This document shows positions 5,043 to 10,888 of a stretch of 10,888 nt of DNA, one piece after another (position 1 is the stretch's first letter; each line of letters opens with the position of its first letter). Both the position numbers and the translations under genes were made by a program. The notes beneath the pieces were generated by a model. The model was not told the origin of the DNA. It searched no databases and was given only the letters and a program-made list of their open reading frames with translations. The stretch comes from Desulfobacteraceae bacterium (GTDB lineage: Bacteria > Desulfobacterota > Desulfobacteria > Desulfobacterales > Desulfatirhabdiaceae), in contig DAIEFO010000047.1 of the NCBI GenBank assembly GCA_027325475.1, positions 1 through 10,888 of the forward strand, read 5' to 3'.

Positions 5043-6943
5043 TCAACTCCCGCAACTTGTTGTTTGTTCAGGTTATCCAGCAAGGGACTGTACTCAGGAA
5101 CCACCCTCTTGAGTTTTTTCTTGATTCCCTCAGCGTCACCCGCCTGGGCCAGTTCGATCAGATCCCGAATATGCTGGCTCATTTCTTTCAGAGGAACACG
5201 ATCGGTATTTTTCAGCACCATAATATCCTTGAACCGGGTGGAAGCTACACCCTCTCCTTCAGTGATCAATTCCTCATACATTTTCTCACCGGGTCTCAGT
5301 CCTTTGAATTTAATCTTTATTTCCTTATCAGGAATAAAACCCGAAAGTGTAATCAAATCCCGGGCCATGTCGGCGATCCGCACCGGAGTTCCCATTTTTA
5401 ATACAAAAATTTCGCCACCCTTTCCCAGGCCGCCTGCTTGCAGCACCAGACTTACGGCTTCAGGGATGGTCATAAAATAACGGGTGACCTCCGGATGGGT
5501 TACGGTAACCGGACCTCCCTGGGCGATCTGTTTTTTGAAAAGCGGTAAAACGCTGCCCACACTGCCCAACACATTTCCAAACCGCACAGCCATATAGGCC
5601 ACACCGTCTTTTCCGGCATAGCTCTGGGTCAATATCTCCATCAGACGCTTGGATGCACCCATGACATTGGTAGGCCGCACGGCCTTGTCTGTTGAAATGA
5701 CCACGCAGCGCTCTACGTGATGAATCCGGCACATTTCCAGCAATCTTGAGCTGCCTACGATATTGTTGAAAACTGCTTCCCATGGGTGCATTTCCATCAT
5801 CGGCACATGCTTGTAAGCTGCCGCATGAAATACCGTCTGGGGATGATAATCGCCGAACACGTGCTCCATGCGGCTTTTATTTTGAATTGCAGCAAGAACC
5901 TCCACGGTTTTCATTTCCGGATGTTTGGCCAGAATATCCAGGTTCAACTCATATAGCGCCGATTCATTTCTGTCCAGCAAAATCAGTTGTTCCGGCGCAT
6001 AGCAGGCAATCTGGCGGCACAACTCTGACCCAATGGAACCTCCCGCGCCTGTCACCATGACGCGCTTACCGGATATATACCCGCAGATTTCATCATTTTT
6101 CAGACATACGGGTTCTCTTCCCAGCAAGTCTTCATAGCGCACTTCCCGGATGGTGCTGATGGAGACCTCTCCGTTAATGAGTTCATCTATGCCCGGAACA
6201 GCTTTGAAAGGCTTTTTCGTGCTTTCGCAGAAATTCACCACCTGACGCATCTGCTGAGCAGTTGCTGTTGGAATGGCAATGATGATTTCATCCACCTGAT
6301 ATTGGGTCACCAGATTCGGAATATCGTTGCGGTTTCCCAGAACCCGGACGCCGTGGATGGAATGGCGCTGCTTGAAAGGATTGTCATCCACAAAGCCTAC
6401 CACCTCGATGCCAAGATTCTGGTTCTGATCGATCTCCCGCAGCAATTTCTCTCCGGTATCTCCGGCTCCGACGATCAGAACCCGTTGCATGTTGCGAGGT
6501 TTCCTCTGAAATATCCGGATTGAATTATTTTTCAGGAAATATCCCTGAAGACACAGTCGCAGCATGATCCGAAAACCGGATATAAACCCTGTGGACAAAA
6601 TAAAATCAATAAGAATAACCCCCCGTGAAAATCCTTGAAACCGAACGCCGAAGCTCAGAACCAGCGTTATGAGTAAAAGCGCCAGCAAATTTGCCTTCAG
6701 AATGTTCAGAATATCGGATAGCCCCGTATATCGCCACATGCCCGCGTACAGGTTCATAAAAAAGAAAAGCCCCAGCTTCAATGCGACGATCCAACCGATC
6801 GAATTGAGCAAATCTGTCATTTCTTTATGGGGAATCTTATCATCAAACCGGAGCCAGTACGCCAGATAATAAGCGCAGCATAGCAGAAAGGCATCGGCTA
6901 TGATGACAAGCCAGAAATTTTTTTCTCTTAAACGATTCAGCAT
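5039..6943 (-). CDS. membrane-anchored nucleotide-sugar 4,6-dehydratase, WbpM/CapD/FlaA1 family
   Basis: This 634-residue enzyme belongs to the polysaccharide-biosynthesis SDR family that converts UDP-N-acetylglucosamine or a related UDP-sugar to the 4-keto-6-deoxy form. The N-terminal part (residues 1 to about 135) has about four membrane helices with the family motif WRYTGLSDI (70-78). A first Rossmann region carries GAGDTG (159-164), and the catalytic NAD-binding domain begins with GAGGSIG (299-305). The active site shows STDKAV (417-422) and M428xxxK432, the Ser-Met-Lys arrangement of large WbpM-like dehydratases in place of Ser-Tyr-Lys. RPGEKMYEEL (550-559) is also conserved. The start at 6943 fits the usual family N-terminus; the same frame stays open to 7180 but that overlaps the PilZ gene. 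The region before the start carries a solo repeat end. It overlaps the receiver gene by 4 bases. Confidence 0.92.
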   Translation of the reverse strand: MLNRLREKNFWLVIIADAFLLCCAYYLAYWLRFDDKIPHKEMTDLLNSIGWIVALKLGLFFFMNLYAGMWRYTGLSDILNILKANLLALLLITLVLSFGVRFQGFSRGVILIDFILSTGFISGFRIMLRLCLQGYFLKNNSIRIFQRKPRNMQRVLIVGAGDTGEKLLREIDQNQNLGIEVVGFVDDNPFKQRHSIHGVRVLGNRNDIPNLVTQYQVDEIIIAIPTATAQQMRQVVNFCESTKKPFKAVPGIDELINGEVSISTIREVRYEDLLGREPVCLKNDEICGYISGKRVMVTGAGGSIGSELCRQIACYAPEQLILLDRNESALYELNLDILAKHPEMKTVEVLAAIQNKSRMEHVFGDYHPQTVFHAAAYKHVPMMEMHPWEAVFNNIVGSSRLLEMCRIHHVERCVVISTDKAVRPTNVMGASKRLMEILTQSYAGKDGVAYMAVRFGNVLGSVGSVLPLFKKQIAQGGPVTVTHPEVTRYFMTIPEAVSLVLQAGGLGKGGEIFVLKMGTPVRIADMARDLITLSGFIPDKEIKIKFKGLRPGEKMYEELITEGEGVASTRFKDIMVLKNTDRVPLKEMSQHIRDLIELAQAGDAEGIKKKLKRVVPEYSPLLDNLNKQQVAGVE

Positions 6944-6946
6944 TGT

Positions 6947-6971
6947 TGATAGTCTCGTAAAAAATCGATTT
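6947..6971 (-). repeat. solo right terminus of the inverted-repeat element
   Basis: On the minus strand, AAATCGATTTTTTACGAG (6971-6954), followed by ACTATCA, matches the right end of both full copies: AAATTCGACTTTTTACGACGGAATCA at 1318-1344 and the equivalent end near 9707-9725. No left end or interior is found nearby. It occupies most of the 43-base gap between the PilZ and dehydratase genes and ends three bases before the dehydratase ATG, so any ribosome binding site for that gene lies within it. It may be a remnant of an older insertion. Confidence 0.5.
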
Positions 6972-6986
6972 TCGAGAGATGCTCTT

Positions 6987-7448
6987 TCAGTCGGGCGCCG
7001 TCGCCGTGTCCTGTTTGCCGCTGGTTGCGGCGAATTTCGACAGATTGAATGCCGACTCGATTTCATTACGGTTTTGACGCTGTTCGCACGCATCGAGAAT
7101 TGCGTGAAGCTGCGATGCCTGGGTCTGGGTAAGCTGCTGAAACTGCATGCCGCATTTAAACATCGGGACAGTACCTGCAAAAGGGCTTTCGGAGTGGATA
7201 TCGTGGCAATATGCCACTTTGCAGGGAGCTTCCTTCAGCAGATAATTTCTGGAATCCAGAATATTGATGGAAAGTGAGGTATCGGAAACCGTGATTTTAT
7301 CAGAGTCCCATAACTGCACATACTCAAAACCCATACCTCCGGCGCTGATGTCAATGATACGGCCGATAATGTCATGCTCTGATTGCAGGTGCAGATAAGT
7401 ACTGTCAGGCACACGGTAACGTTTTTCAGAACGGATATTTTGGGGCAT
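6987..7448 (-). CDS. PilZ-domain c-di-GMP-binding protein
   Basis: This 153-residue protein has the two parts of the PilZ c-di-GMP signature: R6-x-x-x-R10 in RSEKRYR and D33-x-S35-x-x-G38 in DISAGGMG. The PilZ barrel appears to cover about residues 5-120. The remaining tail is polar and without recognisable motif. The ATG at 7448 is chosen over the in-frame TTG at 7454 because AAAGGAG lies six bases upstream of it. Single-domain PilZ proteins bind c-di-GMP and regulate a partner; here the partner is plausibly the polysaccharide machinery encoded around it. It follows the TPR gene by 15 bases and precedes the dehydratase by 43, so it is probably part of the operon. Confidence 0.88.
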   Translation of the reverse strand: MPQNIRSEKRYRVPDSTYLHLQSEHDIIGRIIDISAGGMGFEYVQLWDSDKITVSDTSLSINILDSRNYLLKEAPCKVAYCHDIHSESPFAGTVPMFKCGMQFQQLTQTQASQLHAILDACEQRQNRNEIESAFNLSKFAATSGKQDTATAPD

Positions 7449-7463
7449 AGCCAACTCCTTTAC

Positions 7464-8267
7464 TCATTTTGAAGACAGAAATAACTGAAGCACCGGGGCC
7501 GCATCCGGAGTATCGGGGGTAATGCCCCTTATCACTTCGATATCATGCGAAACTCTCCAGGCGATTTCAAAGACGCCATAAAGATAACTGCCTTTTATCA
7601 TAGTGATATATGCTGGTGTTTGCCTTTCCAGCATATATTTTTTTTCCACAGAATCAGGAATAATATAACTGTCATCGATTTTTGCCAGTACCCGCGCCTG
7701 CTCCAGCGCATCTCCCTTTCTTCCGGAAACCAGATAGTGCAGGGCGAGCGCATACCTTAGTGCTGCATTTGCCGGGCATGCATATTCCGCAAGTTTGAGT
7801 TCTTTAACGGCCAGTTCGGGTTCATCATGGTGATCGTAAAAGCGCCCGAGTGCCAGATGGAAGTCTGGCCGTGTAGGCTCGCAGGCAATGGCCTGGTGAA
7901 GATATCGTAAAGTCTTGTCTGACGCATCCTGAGGAGAAATGGCATCGGACGGTATAGGGGCTTTCAGCGACAGCATAATTTGAGACCAATCACCAAGATG
8001 TGTATAAATATCTGCCAGGGCGCCCTGATAAATGGAACGTGAGGGAACGATGGCCGCAGCCCTTTGTAATGCGCCAACGGCTGCCAGATATGATGGCATG
8101 GATTTATCTGAAATAGGCATGACATCGAGCGCTTCCGTGGTTTTATCATCGAGAAGCTCCGAAACTTCCCGGTAATAATAATCGGCTTTAAGATCTCGCA
8201 CCGGAAAAGACAGCAGACCACAGGCCAGCAGAACAATGACGGCAACAAATACATAATGAATTTTCAT
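7464..8267 (-). CDS. TPR-repeat protein with N-terminal membrane or lipoprotein signal
   Basis: The 267-residue product starts with a hydrophobic segment (about 4-22) that could be a transmembrane anchor or a lipoprotein signal with LLAC ending at Cys16. The hydrophobic residues after that Cys favour an anchor. Helical tetratricopeptide-like repeats follow, clearest at about 120-200 (LHQAIACEPTRPDFHLALGRFYDHH, AVKELKLAEYACPANAALRYALA, split here around the repeat joint). TPR domains are protein-interaction scaffolds; in such operons they commonly accompany the polymerase/ligase. Its ATG overlaps the polymerase stop as ATGA, which implies coupled translation and roughly matched amounts of the two proteins. 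The C-terminal 60 residues have no obvious repeat. The specific partner is unknown. Confidence 0.8.
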   Translation of the reverse strand: MKIHYVFVAVIVLLACGLLSFPVRDLKADYYYREVSELLDDKTTEALDVMPISDKSMPSYLAAVGALQRAAAIVPSRSIYQGALADIYTHLGDWSQIMLSLKAPIPSDAISPQDASDKTLRYLHQAIACEPTRPDFHLALGRFYDHHDEPELAVKELKLAEYACPANAALRYALALHYLVSGRKGDALEQARVLAKIDDSYIIPDSVEKKYMLERQTPAYITMIKGSYLYGVFEIAWRVSHDIEVIRGITPDTPDAAPVLQLFLSSK

Positions 8268-9886
8268 GGCGGCGCACCGCCTTTTTCGCTTATGTTGAAG
8301 ACAGCGGTGTAGGTGATGGCCGAGATAACGGCAAAGAGCATGGCATTGGCCGGAATATGGAGATTGAAATCAACGCCGCTATGCACGGCGATAGCTGCTA
8401 AAGACGTAAGCCCGCCCGCCCCGATGCATTTACCGAAGCTGCTGTGTTTCTGGCGCCAGCGCCAAAACACGGTTCTGAAAAAAAACAGCACGATTCCCAT
8501 ACCCAGAATAAATCCCACAAAGCCCGTTTCTGTCAGCAATTCCACATAATCGTTATGCGCATGGTCGAAAAGATACCGGGGCATCGATGTCTGATAGCGC
8601 ATGTAGGCATCTTTGAAGGTTCCCAGGCCCGTTCCCAGCAGCGGATAATCGCGGATGATCCCGATGGAATCCGTCCAGACCGTGAGCCTGTCCACATGAT
8701 CCTGCTCAAGCGCCGCAAACCTTTCTTCCAGCCTGTCCCAGGAAGCCAGTATGACAGCTCCCAAAATCACAACAGCCAGAAGCGCCAGCAATCCCGTTTT
8801 ATGTTTCAATGAGCGTCTGCGCCAGGTAATCCATGCAAAAAAAAGAGAAGAGAAAACGAAAGCGAGTATGCCCCCTCGTGAAAATGTGGCGAAAAGAACA
8901 GCGACCATCATCAATATGCTTAAAAACAGGATACCATAGCGGGTGAGGTTTTCACTGGCCATGAAGCGGGCAATTTTAAGTGTCAGCGGGGCGCCGGGCA
9001 AGGCCGGAACTCGCGGCGTCTGATAAAGCAGCGCCCCCATCCCCAGCGGTATGATCATTTCCAGGTATCCGGCAAAGTGATCCCGATTGATGTATGGCCC
9101 CCAGATTCCTCCGCCGGAACTTATCGACTCGTCCACCGGATATATCCAGAATATCCGTCCGTTCCAGGTTGCCTTCTGGACAAGGGCGAAAATGACAAGG
9201 AAGCCTCCCATGAAAAGGAGCGCTTTTATCAGGGTATTGAGCTGGGGCTGGGTGCGATAGTGGGTGATGATAATAAAAAAAATCATTCCATAGCTCAGGA
9301 ACCGGAAGAATTCCTGCCGGGTGGCGTCGGGATTGAGGCTGACGGGGTGAAATGCGCCTGCCGGGCTGTTTGCAAAGTCTCGATACGTGGCCAGAGAAGC
9401 CGGAGACACTAATCTTAGCAGCGACGCTGGAACAGGAAGCATCTGGAACAGGACCAGAACACTCCACAGAAAAATCAATATGCTGAAAATCAACAAAAAA
9501 CGCCCCTGACGGGAAGGCTCTCGCTGAGATGTCAGTGCAAAAGAGAAAGTGACTCGATTCTCAAGGACCTTTTTGATGAGATACAAAAAAAACAGGATAA
9601 ATGCGGCGATTTCCATGATCGCTGTTGACCAGGGCTGCACGGTTCCGAAAGCCAGTGGCGTAAAAATCACCAGAAAGAGGACGCCTCTTTCGATAACAAC
9701 ATTGATGCCCTCGCAAAAAGTCGATTTGGGGGACGGCTTTGTAAAAAATTCGCAGGCAAGGCGCGCAAATCCTGAGGAGTGAAGCGTACTTTTGGGTACG
9801 CTGCAACGACGAAGGATGCAGCGCAACGCAGTATCCGGACTTTTTACGAAGCCGTCAACATTGATAAGATCAGGATATATTGGCAA
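8264..9886 (-). CDS. O-antigen ligase/polymerase (WzyC family), start uncertain
   Basis: This is an inner-membrane polytopic protein of the Wzy/WaaL type that links lipid-borne sugar units in the periplasm. Family marks are PLAFGTVQPWS near the first helix, YINRDHFAGYLEMIIPLG, and the C-terminal Wzy_C region with DYPLLGTGLGTF and DHAHNDYVELLTETG before the last helices. About ten hydrophobic helices are apparent. The start is unresolved: an inverted-repeat element (9707-9855) lies inside the 5' end. The frame passes through the element without a stop and remains open to an ATG at 9997, but that would overlap the phosphatase gene by 128 bases. I chose the TTG at 9886-9884 (17-base overlap), which lacks a strong ribosome binding site. 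The recognisable family sequence begins at about 9696. The stop overlaps the TPR gene by 4 bases. Confidence 0.8.
   Translation of the reverse strand: MPIYPDLINVDGFVKSPDTALRCILRRCSVPKSTLHSSGFARLACEFFTKPSPKSTFCEGINVVIERGVLFLVIFTPLAFGTVQPWSTAIMEIAAFILFFLYLIKKVLENRVTFSFALTSQREPSRQGRFLLIFSILIFLWSVLVLFQMLPVPASLLRLVSPASLATYRDFANSPAGAFHPVSLNPDATRQEFFRFLSYGMIFFIIITHYRTQPQLNTLIKALLFMGGFLVIFALVQKATWNGRIFWIYPVDESISSGGGIWGPYINRDHFAGYLEMIIPLGMGALLYQTPRVPALPGAPLTLKIARFMASENLTRYGILFLSILMMVAVLFATFSRGGILAFVFSSLFFAWITWRRRSLKHKTGLLALLAVVILGAVILASWDRLEERFAALEQDHVDRLTVWTDSIGIIRDYPLLGTGLGTFKDAYMRYQTSMPRYLFDHAHNDYVELLTETGFVGFILGMGIVLFFFRTVFWRWRQKHSSFGKCIGAGGLTSLAAIAVHSGVDFNLHIPANAMLFAVISAITYTAVFNISEKGGAPP
9707..9855 (-). 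repeat. dispersed inverted-repeat (MITE-like) element, copy 2
   Basis: This 149-base element, read on the minus strand, begins ACGGCTTCGTAAAAAGTCCG and ends CGACTTTTTGCGAGGGC. It is flanked on both sides by the 10-base direct repeat CAACATTGAT (plus-strand sequence; 9697-9706 and 9856-9865). An inner inverted pair, GACGGCTTCGTAAAAA with TTTTTACAAAGCCGTC, spans 9732-9856. The interior contains a 7-bp hairpin AGCGTAC/GTACGCT and the stem CGCTGCA/TGCAGCG. Element plus one direct repeat is 159 bases, a multiple of three, and has no stop in the polymerase frame. It separates the phosphatase stop (9870) from recognisable polymerase sequence. Confidence 0.85.
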
Positions 9887-10685
9887 AACTGAAATTCCAT
9901 AAGCGTTTAAACCAGTTTTCGCGCTTTGCCGCAACCAGCGGAAATGCGCGTTCCACAGGGCCCATATCTGGAATCGGCCTGCCGTTGATAACGGCAAGGG
10001 GGTTGGCGATGACCAGTGCTTCGGCCCTCTGCTTGCCTACCACATCCGCAGCAAGGCGGAGGGCTTCGGATAGCCGCGGAGGACGAAAATTCGCCGAATG
10101 GGCATCCGAAGCCATGATATGCACCAGATTCCGCCGAAGAAGCTGGATACAGAAATCTCTGGCCTCGATGCCAAAATCACCGGTCAGGCTCATGGACGTG
10201 ATCTGAAGCCTGATGCCGCGTTGCACAGCGGCGGACAGCGCTTCGATATGTCGAATGAACCAGGCGTTTCTTTCAGGATGGGCAATGATCGGTGTCAGGC
10301 CATTGTTTAAAAATGACAGCAGGAAGGCGTCCCAGCCGACAGGCGCGGACAGCGCGGAAAACTCAGCAAGAAAATAGCTGCCCTGATTGAGGGTGAGCCA
10401 TCCCCCCGGCTTCACTGCGCCGAATATCTCCGGCGATACCGATACTTCGGCGCCGGGTAAAATACGGATATCCAGCCCGATGTTCCGGACGGCCGCCGTC
10501 AGATCGCCGATCGCCTGGAGTACCCTGGGGCCTGAAATATTAAATGTTCCGGGCTTGAAATGAGGTGTTGCGACAATACACTTCACACCATCCAGCGCAG
10601 CGGTACGGCACATTCCAACGGCTTCTTCGAGTAGTTCCGGTCCGTCATCCAGGCCGGACAGGATATGGCAATGCAGGTCTATCAT
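9870..10685 (-). CDS. PHP-type tyrosine-protein phosphatase (CpsB/YwqE-like)
   Basis: This 271-residue enzyme has the PHP metal-binding motifs in order: DLHCHIL (H5, H7), TPHF (H42), GAE (E80), AHPER (H136) and SDAHS (D194, H196). CpsB/CapC/YwqE-like phosphatases use a metal cluster to remove phosphate from the tyrosine-rich tail of bacterial tyrosine kinases that govern capsule or exopolysaccharide assembly. The preceding gene encodes exactly such a tail and overlaps this one by 4 bases (ATGA), so kinase and phosphatase are probably made together. All expected ligands are present and the length is typical (about 250-270). The protein is expected in the cytoplasm, next to the membrane-bound kinase complex. 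Confidence 0.92.
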   Translation of the reverse strand: MIDLHCHILSGLDDGPELLEEAVGMCRTAALDGVKCIVATPHFKPGTFNISGPRVLQAIGDLTAAVRNIGLDIRILPGAEVSVSPEIFGAVKPGGWLTLNQGSYFLAEFSALSAPVGWDAFLLSFLNNGLTPIIAHPERNAWFIRHIEALSAAVQRGIRLQITSMSLTGDFGIEARDFCIQLLRRNLVHIMASDAHSANFRPPRLSEALRLAADVVGKQRAEALVIANPLAVINGRPIPDMGPVERAFPLVAAKRENWFKRLWNFSFANIS

Positions 10686-10888
10686 GTTTTCTGGCGCTTT
10701 CGGGTTTTTGTGTCCGAGTCATAATATTTATAATATGGGTAGTAGTAATAGGACCTTTTGGTGATATCGACCTTGTTCAATACGGCGCCGACAATTCTGG
10801 CGTTGATGCCGCTTAAGGACTGAATCTCTTTTTGCAGAATATCCCGAGGCGTTTTCCCTCCCCATATCACCGTAATGACGCCATCCGC
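10682..10888 (-). CDS. C-terminus of a BY-type tyrosine kinase / chain-length regulator (68 residues, partial)
   Basis: The frame is open from the right edge to TGA at 10684-10682. The fragment opens with ADGVITVIWGGKTPR, continues with ARIVGAVLNKVD and ends with a tyrosine cluster YYYYPYYKYYD followed by a basic tail. This is the end of the P-loop ATPase domain of CpsD/Wzc-type bacterial tyrosine kinases, whose C-terminal tyrosines are autophosphorylated in trans and control oligomerisation and polysaccharide export. The Walker A and B motifs lie outside the window, so I cannot tell whether the kinase is fused to a Wzz domain. The phosphatase gene overlaps its stop by 4 bases. Eight tyrosines within eleven residues is dense but normal for the family. 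Confidence 0.88.
   Translation of the reverse strand, partial: ADGVITVIWGGKTPRDILQKEIQSLSGINARIVGAVLNKVDITKRSYYYYPYYKYYDSDTKTRKRQKT

Noticed and set aside
6944..7180. 79-residue N-terminal extension of the dehydratase.
   Set aside because: It overlaps the PilZ gene in another frame, is unlike the family N-terminus, and its codons look like a shadow; MLNRLREKNFW at 6943 is the natural start.
9887..9997. ATG at 9997 as the start of the polymerase gene.
   Set aside because: It would overlap the phosphatase gene by 128 bases and adds sequence unlike any polymerase N-terminus.

Overview
The window looks like a chromosomal segment of a Gram-negative deltaproteobacterium (Desulfobacterota). This is inferred from the mix of a Wzy/PHP-phosphatase/BY-kinase polysaccharide operon, PilZ and response-regulator genes, outer-membrane lipoprotein signals, Ddl-like ATP-grasp enzymes, and small dispersed inverted-repeat elements. 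Base composition is moderate and no tRNA, rRNA, CRISPR array or complete transposase is visible.

Layout. (1) Positions 1-1043, minus strand: a Ddl-like ATP-grasp ligase running off the left edge. It is preceded by an 11-codon mini-ORF with an excellent ribosome binding site and by a possible 88-residue small protein, with a candidate promoter at 1128-1155. (2) Positions 1193-1936: a scrap region holding one copy of a dispersed inverted-repeat element (1194-1340) and three abutting toxin-antitoxin fragments. These are a minimal nucleotidyltransferase without its C-terminus, the C-terminal half of a HigA-like antitoxin, and the N-terminal half of a YafQ/RelE-type toxin. (3) Positions 2068-4547, plus strand: a four-gene run encoding a SurA-N-like lipoprotein without an isomerase domain, an exported HExxH metallopeptidase-like protein, and two paralogous two-helix HAMP proteins without output domains. 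(4) Positions 10888-4566, minus strand: an exopolysaccharide operon, in transcription order the C-terminus of a BY-type tyrosine kinase, a PHP-type tyrosine phosphatase, an O-antigen ligase/polymerase, a TPR protein, a PilZ protein, a WbpM/CapD-type nucleotide-sugar dehydratase, and a receiver domain with a C-terminal membrane anchor. Three junctions have 4-base ATGA overlaps, which suggests translational coupling.

How the genes fit together. The kinase/phosphatase pair would control chain length or export, the dehydratase would supply a modified UDP-sugar, and the Wzy-like protein would polymerise or ligate chains. The PilZ protein and membrane receiver would add c-di-GMP and phosphorelay input. 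The plus-strand run converges on this operon with an 18-base gap; its products are envelope proteins and may be functionally linked, but that is inference.

Most unusual points. A second copy of the inverted-repeat element lies exactly between the phosphatase and polymerase genes. It is flanked by a 10-bp direct repeat and is readable in frame, so it obscures the polymerase start. A solo end of the same element sits directly before the dehydratase start codon. The receiver with a membrane helix, the tandem HAMP-only proteins and the mini-ORF/ATP-grasp arrangement are the best candidates for undescribed biology.
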